A stretch of DNA of 64,000 nt from UBA2779 sp965232165 (GCA_965232165.1 CBDDOY010000001.1:1860001-1924000), one strand, 5' to 3'. Counted from the stretch's first letter, positions 44,114-53,167 are shown. Numbers and translations are program-made. The notes: a model not told the origin generated them from the sequence alone.

Positions 44114-44629
44114 ATGGAAGAAATAGAAATAATCGAAAAAGAAATAGGCAGCGTAATCGAAATCGAAGAACGAGTTCCCGTATGGAAAATGCCATCAGTC
44201 ATGGGAAAGGATTTCAGGTTGATTATAGAATATATGAAAACCAGCGGGATTGCCGATACAGAGGTGCCATATTCATACGCCAGATACCTTGAAATTGATT
44301 GGGAATCGGAAATGACAAGAGGAATAATAGCCAATTTTATTGGAATCTTCACTAAGAAATGGCATTTCCTAGCTGGCATGCCGACACCGGTACAGCTAAG
44401 TGGTACTGACAATTTAAAATACAGACTGTTACAGAGCAAGAAATATATCAAAGCAATTCATTATGGGGCATATCAGAAGTTGGGCAGCACATATAAAAAG
44501 ATGCATGCATGGTCAAAAGACCGGGGATTGAAGTCAAAGGGAGAATCGATAGAGATTTATCTGAACAGCCCAAGGACCACCAGTAAAGAATCACTCAAGA
44601 CTATGGTATTGATTCCATTGGATAACTGA
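44114..44629 (+). CDS. GyrI-like small-molecule-binding protein
   Basis: The product has 171 residues, from ATG 44114 with AAGGAAA ahead. Text such as VPVWKMPSVMGKDFRLIIEY, KYIKAIHYGAYQKLGSTYKK and SIEIYLNSPRTTSKESLKTM matches the GyrI-like/SOUL ligand-binding fold found in AraC-type regulators and as single-domain proteins. No DNA-binding domain is attached. It sits directly after an attC-like site, so it is the third cassette. A palindrome (GAAATCGCTAGCGATTTC) just after its stop may be a terminator. Confidence 0.7.
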   Translation: MEEIEIIEKEIGSVIEIEERVPVWKMPSVMGKDFRLIIEYMKTSGIADTEVPYSYARYLEIDWESEMTRGIIANFIGIFTKKWHFLAGMPTPVQLSGTDNLKYRLLQSKKYIKAIHYGAYQKLGSTYKKMHAWSKDRGLKSKGESIEIYLNSPRTTSKESLKTMVLIPLDN

Positions 44630-44689
44630 TGAAATCGCTAGCGATTTCATGCACACTGAACTTTTCTGAGTTCGTACCTCTTGAGGACA

Positions 44690-45110
44690 GGACTTGGCAT
44701 AGATCAGAAGCCCCTGCTATCCGGAGAACGGCTTGTTGTATGCCGCAATCCTTTGTCGGCCCATGAAAGGAACCTGGAGGTGTCAGGAACTGCCTCTTGC
44801 GGCAGAGAGAGAATTGAGACGCATTGCCAAAGGCCCGTCCACAGGGAAAGCAGGGCTCTTCGCGGAGAACAGAACATCGCTTTGCGGGCGGGGAAGATCA
44901 TCAGCAAATACAAAACCGCCAGGCATTTCAAACTGACGATAGACGATAGAGGACGATAGTTTCAATTGTCAGCGTTTGGAGGATAAGATCAGGGAAGAGC
45001 CTCTTCTTGACGGTTTCTGCATTGTGCGGACCAGTGCGGATGCCTCAGAACTCTCATCGGAGCAAGTGATTTTAACCTGCAAGCGGCTTTCGGCGGTTGA
45101 GAGAGCCTTT
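44690..45110 (+). pseudogene. IS1634-type transposase remnant
   Basis: Segments match the intact transposase at 23034: SGERLVVCRNPLSAHERNLE, then ALRAGKIISKYKTARHFKLT in a shifted frame, then SSEQVILTCKRLSAVERAF near 45100. Both ends are missing. Several frameshifts are shared in kind with the remnant at 19228-20270. Confidence 0.75.
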
Positions 45111-45189
45111 ACGGCTGTCATTGACCAGGGCTGCCGGAAGATCCTCAGCGGGGAAGTCTCCACAGCAATGGAGCAGGAATTCTGTCTGC

Positions 45190-45690
45190 CTGCTTACAGG
45201 CGGGCGGTGAATCTGAATAGTGCACCGGAGATCATGAATACCGCTCAGAGAAGCCAATTGCCAAGAAATCCAGAGCCCGGTTGAGCATGGACGGGAGAAG
45301 CCGTGCCCTGGACAATATCGGGATTGAGCGTTTCTTCACACACTCAAATACGGCGAAATCTGCCTCAAGGAATATCATCCGGTACAGGATGCCAGGAACG
45401 GAATAGATTTATGGGCACCTCTAAGAAACAGCTTTAGGAAATTGACGAAGAAATTGTTTGTCGATACAAGGCGGCCTGTCTGCGCGCGGACACGCACAGG
45501 CAGGCAAAAGCGGAGCTAGCTTAAGCTGCGTGAGCATTTTGACAACGCAGTAGCGGCGGAAAAGTTCGAGTCAAGAACTAAGTGGGGTTTTTTAGAGGTG
45601 CCCTTATATATCAGAAAGTATAGCGGTTTCAGTCCGCATTCAGAACACGGGATTCATACCCCGGATGAGGTCTACAGAAGGACAGCTTAA
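45190..45690 (+). pseudogene. IS3-family OrfB remnant, interrupted by a MITE
   Basis: NSAPEIMNTAQRSQ resembles the catalytic DQGSQF region; MDGRSRALDNIGIERFF and KYGEICLKEYHPVQDARNGI follow in another frame. After the MITE at 45413-45603 the text resumes as YIRKYSGFSPHSEHGIHTPD and EVYRR, the usual C-terminus. Removing the MITE and one TTAT copy restores a continuous frame (RNGIDLYIRKY). Confidence 0.75.
45413..45603. repeat. MITE copy with nested hairpin, 191 bp
   Basis: The ends are GGGCACCTCT and AGAGGTGCCC, and TTAT flanks both sides (target duplication). An extra hairpin, CCTGTCTGCGCG...CACGCACAGGCAGG, accounts for the additional length. Confidence 0.9.
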
Positions 45691-45852
45691 ATCTCATTAA
45701 GAAATGGGAAAAACTGTATTGACGATGGGGTCCGCTACAAAATTCCTCAAGAGGGGAATAATGATCATCCCAACGGGCATCTGGTGGAATGAGATGTCGA
45801 TTGCCCCAAATTTAGGAAATTTTGACAGCAACTGTCACTAACTGTATAATTA

Positions 45853-45921
45853 GGGCACCTCTAGAAAATAGCTTTAGGAAATTTCGGGTCAAGAACTAAA
45901 TGGGGTTTTTTAGAGGTGCCC
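45853..45921. repeat. Internally deleted MITE, 69 bp
   Basis: Both ends are intact, but most of the palindrome is missing. ATTA flanks both sides (45849-45852 and 45922-45925). It lies 65 bases upstream of the HTH gene and so close to the BREX promoter. Confidence 0.85.
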
Positions 45922-45985
45922 ATTAATTATTTGTTATGAGGTATTGTGAAGAAAATTGTGCTTTGTGGCCAAAGAGATGCACCTG

Positions 45986-46192
45986 ATGGATGAAAAGCCA
46001 GGCGATGTTCTGACTATCGAAGAACTTTCCATATACCTGAAAATTTCGAAATCCACGCTCTATAAACTCGTTCGGGAAGGCAGGGTTCCGTCTCAGAAAG
46101 TGGGACGGCATTGGCGCTTCCGGAAAAAGTCCATCGACCGATGGCTGGATGAAACGCTAGCCGAAAAGCCGGATGCAGAGGGAGAACAGTAA
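45986..46192 (+). CDS. Helix-turn-helix (excisionase-type) protein heading the BREX-3 operon
   Basis: The product has 68 residues. VLTIEELSIYLKISKSTLYK is a MerR/excisionase-type helix-turn-helix, followed by the wing VGRHWRFRKKSIDRWLDE. Such a small DNA-binding protein often leads BREX type 3 operons and may regulate them. ATG 45986 is preferred; ATG 45977 or TTG 45956 could add 3 or 10 residues. Its stop overlaps the brxF start (TAATG). Confidence 0.8.
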   Translation: MDEKPGDVLTIEELSIYLKISKSTLYKLVREGRVPSQKVGRHWRFRKKSIDRWLDETLAEKPDAEGEQ

Positions 46193-46668
46193 TGACAGAG
46201 CCACTCGCTGAGCAGGTTATGCGGAAGATCAAACAGGCCGAGGAATTATATCACCGGCTTATACTGGTCGTGGCTCCGGCAGGAGCAGGAAAAACCACCG
46301 CCCTTCAAGCTGTACAAGAACGAATAGGCGCACCGCTGGTCAACGTCAATCTGGACCTGTCACGCCGGATGCTTGACCTGACTGAGCGTCAGCGGGCATT
46401 GCAGTTTCCCCGGCTGCTGAGAGAGGTCATACACGATACCGCCGGTGAAGTTGTGTTGTTGGATAACATAGAGATTTTGTTTGACGTATCCCTGAAGCAG
46501 GACCCTCTACGGCTTCTCCAGGGACTCTCTCGTAATAAAACTGTGGTTGCTGCATGGAATGGCTCCATTGATGGCGACCACTTGATCTATGCCGTACCGG
46601 ACCATCCGGAGTACCGCCGCTATATGGTCCGTGATTTCCTGGCGGCAAGCCTGGAGGTAAGGATATGA
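46192..46668 (+). CDS. brxF: BREX-3 P-loop protein BrxF
   Basis: The product has 158 residues. Walker A is VVAPAGAGKTTALQAV at about 28-43, and the Walker B-like segment is GEVVLLDNIEILFD. Small ATPases of this kind, placed just ahead of brxC, mark BREX type 3. They belong to the phage-exclusion machinery, whose exact mechanism is not settled. It ends about 35 bases before brxC and shares the operon with the HTH gene. Confidence 0.85.
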   Translation: MTEPLAEQVMRKIKQAEELYHRLILVVAPAGAGKTTALQAVQERIGAPLVNVNLDLSRRMLDLTERQRALQFPRLLREVIHDTAGEVVLLDNIEILFDVSLKQDPLRLLQGLSRNKTVVAAWNGSIDGDHLIYAVPDHPEYRRYMVRDFLAASLEVRI

Positions 46669-46702
46669 GAACTTCAAGTTCCATTGCAGGGGAGCAGACG
46701 TG

Positions 46703-49700
46703 ATGAAATACGGTGACCTGATCCAGTTTGAACCCATCGAGTCCGTGGTCCAGTTGCGGGATGCCGACGAGGCCGCTGCCGCCCGTCAACTTGTCGAGAC
46801 CTACGTCATTTCTGATGAAATGGCTGAGAAACTTGCCAATCTTGTTATTCCCCAGCTTCAGTTTGATCAACCCGTTGACAACAAAGGGCTGCTTGTCGTC
46901 GGCAACTACGGCACCGGCAAGTCCCACCTGATGTCGGTGATCTCGGGGCTTGCCGAGAACCCCGACCTCGCCGCCGGTTTGAGCAATTCAGATGTCGCGG
47001 ACGCCGCCGGGAAAATCGGCGGCCGGTTCAAGGTGGTTCGCACCGAAATCGGAGCCGCCACCATGTCGCTGCGGGACATCCTCGTGGCCGAGCTGGAAGA
47101 GCATCTCGCGGACATGGGCGTGAGTTACAGCTTCCCCTCTGCAGAACGGGTCTCCAATAACAAGCGTTCCTTTGAAGAGATGATGACAGCGTTTCATCAG
47201 GAGTTTCCAGACTACGGACTGTTCCTCGTTGTGGACGAACTGCTTGATTATCTGCGCACCCGCAAAGACCAGGAACTCATCCTGGACCTGAACCTCCTGC
47301 GTGAAATCGGCGAGGTGTGCAAGGACCTGCGCTTCCGCTTCATGGCCGGCATCCAGGAAGCCATCTTCGACAGCCCGCGCTTTTCCTTTGTATCCGACAG
47401 CATCCGCCGGGTGAAGGATCGCTTCGAGCAGGTCCTCATCGCCCGTAAAGACATCAAGTTCGTAGTGGCCGCGCGGCTGCTCAAGAAAACCGGAGAGCAG
47501 CAGGCCAGGATACGCGAGTATCTGACACCCTTCGGCAAATTCTACGGCCACATGAACGAACGCATGGACGAGTTCGTCCGACTCTTCCCTGTGCATCCAG
47601 ACTATATCGACACCTTTGAACGGATGACCGCCGTGGAGAAGCGCGAAGTGTTGAAGACGCTCTCGCTGGCCATGAAGAAGATAGTCGAGCAGGACATGCC
47701 GGATGACCGGCCCGGGCTCATCACTTATGATACCTATTGGACCAATCTCCGAGAGAACCCCTCGTTCCGTGCCGTACCGGATATCAAGGCGGTGATCGAC
47801 TGCAGCCAGGTATTGGAGTCCCGCATCCAGCAGGCATTCACGCGCCCGGCCTACAAACCCATGGCATTGCGGCTCATCCATGCCCTGTCGGTCCACCGGC
47901 TGACCACCGGCGACATCTCCGCTGCCTTGGGCGCAACAGCCGGGGAACTGCGTGACGGGCTCTGCCTCTATCAGCCGGGCATCGAGGAACTGGGCGGCGA
48001 TCCTGCCGACGACCTGCTCTCCCAGGTGGAGACGGTGCTGCGGGAAATCCACAATACGGTCAGCGGGCAGTTCCTTTCATCGAACCCGGACAACCGCCAG
48101 TTCTATCTGGACCTGAAGAAGACCGACGACTTCGACGCCCTGATCGAAAAGCGGGCCGAGAGCCTCGACTCCTCCCAAATGGACCGCTACTACTACGAGG
48201 CCCTGAAACGGGTCATGGAATGTATGGACCAGACCTATGTGACCGGCTACAGGATATGGCAGCACGAGCTGGAATGGCTGGAGCGCAAGGCCGCGCGCCT
48301 GGGATACCTGTTTTTCGGCGCGCCCAACGAACGATCCACCGCCGTGCCGCCGCGGGACTATTACCTCTACTTCATCCAGCCATTTGATCCACCGCATTTC
48401 AAGGATGAAAAGAACGCCGATGAGTTGTTCCTGCGGCTCACCAGCACAGATGACGAATTTCGCACCGCACTCAGGAACTACGCGGCAGCCCTGGACCTGG
48501 CTTCCACCTCGTCGGGGCAGGCCAAGTCCACATACGAGTCCAAGTCATTCCATTTCCTGCGTGACCTGGTGCAATGGCTGCAGAAACACATGACCGATGC
48601 CTTCGAGGTCACCTATCAGGGGCGCTCCAAGTCGCTCACTGAATGGGCCAAGGGCAAATCGATCCGGGAGCTGTCCGGCATCGGCTCCCATGAGCGCATC
48701 AATTTTCGCGACCTGGTGAACACGATCTCCGGCATCTGCCTGGGAGCCCACTTCCAGGATCAGGCACCTGAATATCCCTTCTTCTCGGTGCTCATCACCG
48801 GGACAAACCGGGACCAGGCCGCGCAGGATGCCTTGCGCGCCATAGCCGGCCAGAATCGCACCAAGCAGGCCACGGCGGTACTCGATGCTCTGGAACTGCT
48901 CGACGGCGAACGCCTCGATCCCTGCAAATCGAAACATGCCAAACACGTCCTCGGCCTGCTCGAGAAGAAAGGTCACGGCCAGGTAGTCAACCGCTCCGAG
49001 CTGATCCAGGATGACAAAGGCGTGGAATACATGGACAAGGACCGGCAGCGGCTGGAGCCCGAATGGGTTGCGGTCGTAATGGCCGCCCTGGTTTACTCAG
49101 GCGATCTGGTCCTCGCTATTCCGGGCAGGAAATTCGATGCCGCCAGTCTGCCTCAACTGGCAGGAACCGGCATCGGTGAATTGACGCAGTTCAAGCATAT
49201 CGAACGGCCCAAGGACTGGAACCTTCCGGCGCTCAATGCCCTGTTCGAACTGCTCGGTCTTCCCCCCGGCATGGCTCAGCTTGTCACCCAGGGCAAGGAA
49301 GAGCCGGTCCAGCAGCTCCAGAAGGCCGTCTCCAAATCGGTGGAGAAACTGGTCGTCCTGCAGCAGAGCCTGCAAAGCGGTCTGATCTTCTGGGGCCGGA
49401 ATCTCCTGGCAGAGGAAGAGGCGCAGAAAATCCGCACACGGCTTGATGCGACCAAGAGCTTCCTGGAATCGCTCCAGGCCTACAATTCCCCCGGAAAGCT
49501 CAAAAACCTCCGATATGACACCCAGGAGGTGGTTGCCCATCGGGACGGGCTCAAATCCCTGGCCGAGATCGAATCCCTTCAGGAACTGGCCGCTGAGCTG
49601 GGTTCTGCTGCATCGTTCTTATCCACGGCCGAGGCGGTGCTGTCCGCCGACCACGAGTGGGTGGGCAAGATGAAGAAGACGAGGGATGAAGTGCTCGCCC

Positions 49701-50431
49701 AGCTTGGCGATCCGGACAAACGCGGCGCTCCTGCGTTCCGCCAACAGACCCAGCGCAAACTGGATGACCTCAAGAAGCCCTATGTGCAAACCTACCTGGG
49801 CATGCACTCCAAGGCGCGGTTGGGTGTGAACGAAGACAGGCGCAAGACCGGACTCAATGGCGATGAACGGCTCAAGGCGCTGCAGAAGCTCTCCGCCATC
49901 GAATTGATGCCGCGACAGCATTTGTCTGATTTTCAAAACCGCCTGGCCGGATTGAAGAGCTGCTTTGCCCTCACCGAGCAGGAACTGGACGCTTCACCGG
50001 TGTGTCCCCACTGCAACTACAAGCCAGGGGCTGAGCCGCCTGCTGCGCCCGCTGGATCGGTGCTGGACGGCTTGGACGACGAACTGGACAAGCTGGTGGA
50101 CAACTGGACCCAGACACTGCTGGCCAACACGGAGGACCCGACCACCAAGGACAGACTGGACCTGCTCAAGCCCGAATCCAAGAAGTTGGTGAACGGCTTC
50201 ATCAAGAAGCGGGAGCTGCCCGACGAGCTAGGCCAGGACTTCATCCATGCCCTTATCGATGTGCTTTCCGACCTTCAAAAGGTGCCGGTGAAGACCGCGG
50301 ACCTGCGAGCGGCGCTGCTCTCCGGCGGTTCACCGGCAACACCGGCTGAGATGAAGAAACGATTCGAGGAATACCTGGACGAACTCACCAGGGGCAAGGA
50401 GCCCGGCACGGTGAGGATTGTACTGGAATAG
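46703..50431 (+). CDS. brxC: BREX ATPase BrxC/PglY
   Basis: The product is a very large 1,242-residue ATPase. Walker A is LLVVGNYGTGKSHLMSVISG at about 62-80 and an acidic Walker B-like strand is GLFLVVDELLDYL near 170. A long helical region follows, and near residue 1105 a zinc-knuckle-like CPHCNY. BrxC is a core BREX component required for defence in the systems studied. ATG 46703 follows GGGGAG; a GTG one codon earlier is also open. GC content is higher than in the flanking cassettes, in line with the rest of the BREX genes. Confidence 0.9.
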   Translation: MKYGDLIQFEPIESVVQLRDADEAAAARQLVETYVISDEMAEKLANLVIPQLQFDQPVDNKGLLVVGNYGTGKSHLMSVISGLAENPDLAAGLSNSDVADAAGKIGGRFKVVRTEIGAATMSLRDILVAELEEHLADMGVSYSFPSAERVSNNKRSFEEMMTAFHQEFPDYGLFLVVDELLDYLRTRKDQELILDLNLLREIGEVCKDLRFRFMAGIQEAIFDSPRFSFVSDSIRRVKDRFEQVLIARKDIKFVVAARLLKKTGEQQARIREYLTPFGKFYGHMNERMDEFVRLFPVHPDYIDTFERMTAVEKREVLKTLSLAMKKIVEQDMPDDRPGLITYDTYWTNLRENPSFRAVPDIKAVIDCSQVLESRIQQAFTRPAYKPMALRLIHALSVHRLTTGDISAALGATAGELRDGLCLYQPGIEELGGDPADDLLSQVETVLREIHNTVSGQFLSSNPDNRQFYLDLKKTDDFDALIEKRAESLDSSQMDRYYYEALKRVMECMDQTYVTGYRIWQHELEWLERKAARLGYLFFGAPNERSTAVPPRDYYLYFIQPFDPPHFKDEKNADELFLRLTSTDDEFRTALRNYAAALDLASTSSGQAKSTYESKSFHFLRDLVQWLQKHMTDAFEVTYQGRSKSLTEWAKGKSIRELSGIGSHERINFRDLVNTISGICLGAHFQDQAPEYPFFSVLITGTNRDQAAQDALRAIAGQNRTKQATAVLDALELLDGERLDPCKSKHAKHVLGLLEKKGHGQVVNRSELIQDDKGVEYMDKDRQRLEPEWVAVVMAALVYSGDLVLAIPGRKFDAASLPQLAGTGIGELTQFKHIERPKDWNLPALNALFELLGLPPGMAQLVTQGKEEPVQQLQKAVSKSVEKLVVLQQSLQSGLIFWGRNLLAEEEAQKIRTRLDATKSFLESLQAYNSPGKLKNLRYDTQEVVAHRDGLKSLAEIESLQELAAELGSAASFLSTAEAVLSADHEWVGKMKKTRDEVLAQLGDPDKRGAPAFRQQTQRKLDDLKKPYVQTYLGMHSKARLGVNEDRRKTGLNGDERLKALQKLSAIELMPRQHLSDFQNRLAGLKSCFALTEQELDASPVCPHCNYKPGAEPPAAPAGSVLDGLDDELDKLVDNWTQTLLANTEDPTTKDRLDLLKPESKKLVNGFIKKRELPDELGQDFIHALIDVLSDLQKVPVKTADLRAALLSGGSPATPAEMKKRFEEYLDELTRGKEPGTVRIVLE

Positions 50432-50440
50432 GAACCACGA

Positions 50441-51718
50441 ATGAACACGAATAGACACGAATGGAATTTTGAAAAGCTTGTGGGGACTATCCGGCAACTG
50501 CACGAAGAACTGGCGGCGCAGGCCGGGCGGGCAATCAATATCAGTCTGACTTTGCGAAACTGGTTGATCGGCGCTTACATCTCTGAATTCGAGCTGCGCG
50601 GTTCTGACCGGGCAAATTATGGGGACCGTCTGCTCAGCGAGCTTTCCAGAGAGCTGTGCAGTCATAAAGTCAGCAATACCGGACGCAGGCAACTTTATAA
50701 TTACCTGGCCTTTTACCGTGCCTATCCCCAGATTGTGCGGACGGTGCCCGCACAATCCCGCCATTTGCTTCCCGAGACCATCGACAACCAGAAAGTGCGG
50801 ACAGTGTCCGCACAATTGGCCATTTCACCGGAAAAGCTCGTGGGCAGCCTTTCTTATAGCCATTTCGAACTGATTGTAGCCATTGACGATGATCTCAAGC
50901 GCGCCTTCTACGAAATCGAGTGCATTCGGGGCAACTGGTCGGTCCGGGAGCTGAAGCGGCAGATCGGAAGCCTTTACTACGAACGATCAGGCCTTTCCAA
51001 AGACAAGAAAAAGCTGGCTGCGCTGGCGCAGGAAGGCGCGGCAGCCGCCAATCCCAAGCTGGCGATACGTGACCCATATATCTTTGAGGGCACCTCTAAA
51101 AAACCCCATTTAGTTCTTGACTCGAACTTTTCCGCCGCTACTGCGTTGTCAAAATGCTCACGTAGCCCAGCTACGCTCCGCTTTTGCCGCCTTGTACCGA
51201 CAAAAAATTTCTTCGTCAATTTCCTAAAGCTGTTTCTTAGAGGTGCCCTTGAATTTCTTGGCCTAAAGTCAAAGGAAGTCATGAGCGAGTCCCATCTGGA
51301 GGAGCAACTTCTTGATAAATTGCAGGAATTCCTGCTGGAGTTGGGCCACGGGTTCTGTTTTGAAGCCCGCCAGAAACGGATTCTGATCGGCGATACCCAC
51401 AACTTCGTTGATCTTGTTTCCTATCACCGCATTCTCAAGTGCCACGTCCTGGTAGAGCTGAAACTCGAACGGTTCAGCCATGAAAATATCGGCCAGCTCA
51501 ACACCTATGTGAGTTGGTACAAGAAAAACATGATGTCCGAAGGGGACAATCCGCCCATCGGCATCCTTCTGTGCACCCAGCGGAATCGGACATTGGTCAA
51601 ATATGCCTTGGCTGGCATGGATAACGGGCTCTTCGTCTCAAAATATCAGCTTGAACTGCCGAGGGAAGAGGAAATCCAACGGTTTATTGAGGAGCAGATG
51701 CGGGAATCGGAATTATGA
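50441..51718 (+). CDS. YhcG-type PD-(D/E)XK nuclease with in-frame MITE insert
   Basis: The product has 425 residues. The N-terminal DUF1016 helical domain (about 10-190: INISLTLRNWLIGAYISEFE; LSYSHFELIVAI) is followed by a C-terminal nuclease with NFVDLVSYHRILKCHVLVEL then KL, giving the D and E-x-K residues. Between them, residues about 217-271 are encoded by a MITE (51088-51248). Without it the text reads RDPYIFE/FLGLKSKEVMSES, as in normal relatives. Insert plus target duplication is 165 bp, so the frame survives. Two GTGCGGAC...CCGCAC palindromes lie within the coding region at about 50735-50755 and 50791-50813. YhcG-type genes often accompany BREX and restriction loci. Confidence 0.85.
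   Translation: MNTNRHEWNFEKLVGTIRQLHEELAAQAGRAINISLTLRNWLIGAYISEFELRGSDRANYGDRLLSELSRELCSHKVSNTGRRQLYNYLAFYRAYPQIVRTVPAQSRHLLPETIDNQKVRTVSAQLAISPEKLVGSLSYSHFELIVAIDDDLKRAFYEIECIRGNWSVRELKRQIGSLYYERSGLSKDKKKLAALAQEGAAAANPKLAIRDPYIFEGTSKKPHLVLDSNFSAATALSKCSRSPATLRFCRLVPTKNFFVNFLKLFLRGALEFLGLKSKEVMSESHLEEQLLDKLQEFLLELGHGFCFEARQKRILIGDTHNFVDLVSYHRILKCHVLVELKLERFSHENIGQLNTYVSWYKKNMMSEGDNPPIGILLCTQRNRTLVKYALAGMDNGLFVSKYQLELPREEEIQRFIEEQMRESEL
51088..51248. repeat. MITE copy inside the YhcG-type gene, 161 bp
   Basis: The ends are GGGCACCTCT and AGAGGTGCCC, with TTGA directly repeated on both sides. It adds 55 codons (GTSKKPHLVLDSN... to ...LFLRGALE) without a stop. Confidence 0.95.
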
Positions 51719-51757
51719 TACCGAAAATGCAATAAAAATGGCTATTATCCGTCCGAG

Positions 51758-51810
51758 AGTGACCAAGTCACTGCACAAGTCGGGCATGCCCATAGGCGAA
51801 CTTGGTCACT
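51758..51810. repeat. Inverted repeat upstream of the four-helix-bundle gene
   Basis: AGTGACCAAGT (51758-51768) and ACTTGGTCACT (51800-51810) are perfect inverted repeats 31 bases apart. They lie between the YhcG-type stop and the next gene. This could be an operator, a terminator-like stem or an element edge. Confidence 0.55.
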
Positions 51811-51865
51811 TTTCCACTGACCAAGTTCGGGTTGCGAGTAACGAGTTGGGAGTTGCGAGTTGACA

Positions 51866-53167
51866 ATGGCGAAAATTGAGAAATTCGAAGACATCGAAGC
51901 CTGGCAAAAGGCCAGGGATCTGACAAGCGCTGTATATGGCGTAACGAACAAAGGTGCGTTCGCTCGCGACTTTGGCCTGTGTGACCAAATTCGCCGGGCT
52001 GCTGTTTCCGTGATGTCCAATATCGCGGAAGGGTTTGATCGTGGCGGGAATCGTGAGCTGATTCAGTTCCTCTACATTGCCAAGGGGTCAGCCGCTGAAG
52101 TCCAGGCGCAACTGTACGTTGCACTCGATACAGGTTACTTGAACCAGGAGCAGTTTCAACGCTTATACAGCCTTGCTGGCGACACAAGCCGTCTCATCGG
52201 CGGATTCATCCGCTACCTAAAAAAAAACTCGCAACTCGCAACTCGAAACTCGAAACTCGCAACTCGCAACTCGCAACTCGCAACTCGCAACTCGCAACTC
52301 GCAACTCGCAACTCGCAACTCGCAACTCGCAACTCGCAACTCGCAACTCGCAACCCGCAACCCGCAACTCGCAACTCGCAACTCGCAACCCGCAACTCGC
52401 AACTCGCAACCCGCAACTCGCCCGCAACCCGCAACTCGCAACTCGCAACCCGCAACTCGCAACCCGCAACCCGCAACTCGCAACCCGCAACCCGCAACTC
52501 GCAACTCGCAACTCGCAACCCGCAACCCGCAACCCGCAACCCGCAACTCGCAACCCGCAACCCGCAACCCGCAACTCGCAACCCGCAACCCGCAACTCGC
52601 AACTCGCAACTCGCAACTCGAAACCCGCAACTCGCAACTCGCAACTCGCAACTCGCAACTCGAAACCCGCAACTCGCAACCCGCAACTCGCAACCCGCAA
52701 CCCGCAACTCGCAACTCGAAACTCGCAACTCTTCCGCCAACTCGTCTTTTCAACTCGCAACCCGCAACCTCGCAACTCGCAAACCGCAACTCGCAACTCG
52801 CAACCCGCAACCTCGCAACTCGCAACTCGCAACTCGCAACTCGCAACTCGCAACCCGCAACCCGCAACTCGCAACTCGCAACTCGCAACCCGCAACGCTA
52901 ATGGAACAGGATAGTCTTCGCAACCCGCAACCCTCGCAACTCGCAACCCGCAACTCGCAACTCGCAACCCGCAACTCGCAACCCGCAACTCGCAACTCGC
53001 AACTCGCAACTCGCAACTCGCAACTCGCAACTCGCAACCCGCAACTCGCAACTCGCAACTCGAAACTCGAAACTCAACTCGCAACTCGCAACTCGCAACT
53101 CGCAACCCGCAACTCGCAACTCGCAACTCGCAACTCGAAACTCGCAACTCTTCCGCCGGAACGCTAA
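51866..53167 (+). CDS. Four-helix-bundle protein with heptapeptide tail
   Basis: Residues 1-118 are a complete four-helix-bundle protein of the S23/intervening-sequence type: KIEKFEDIEAWQKARDLTSA, FGLCDQIRRAAVSVMSNIAE and GNRELIQFLYIAKGSAAEVQ. Normal family members end near this point. Here the frame runs on for about 310 residues made of NSQLATR-like heptapeptides from the 7-bp repeat array, ending at 53165. The tail is probably an accident of the repeat, and a truncated product is equally plausible. ATG 51866 is used. Upstream the DNA has the same heptamer in opposite orientation. Family members recur near mobile and repeat-rich loci; their function is unclear. Confidence 0.75.
   Translation: MAKIEKFEDIEAWQKARDLTSAVYGVTNKGAFARDFGLCDQIRRAAVSVMSNIAEGFDRGGNRELIQFLYIAKGSAAEVQAQLYVALDTGYLNQEQFQRLYSLAGDTSRLIGGFIRYLKKNSQLATRNSKLATRNSQLATRNSQLATRNSQLATRNSQLATRNPQPATRNSQLATRNSQLATRNSPATRNSQLATRNSQPATRNSQPATRNSQLATRNPQPATRNPQLATRNPQPATRNPQPATRNSQLATRNPQLATRNSQLATRNPQLATRNSQPATRNSQLETRNSSANSSFQLATRNLATRKPQLATRNPQPRNSQLATRNSQLATRNPQLATRNSQPATLMEQDSLRNPQPSQLATRNSQLATRNSQPATRNSQLATRNSQLATRNPQLATRNSKLETQLATRNSQLATRNSQLATRNSKLATLPPER

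Noticed and set aside
46988..48052. A 354-codon open frame opposite brxC
   Set aside because: It is antisense to a well-supported ATPase and reflects the GC-rich codon pattern of brxC.
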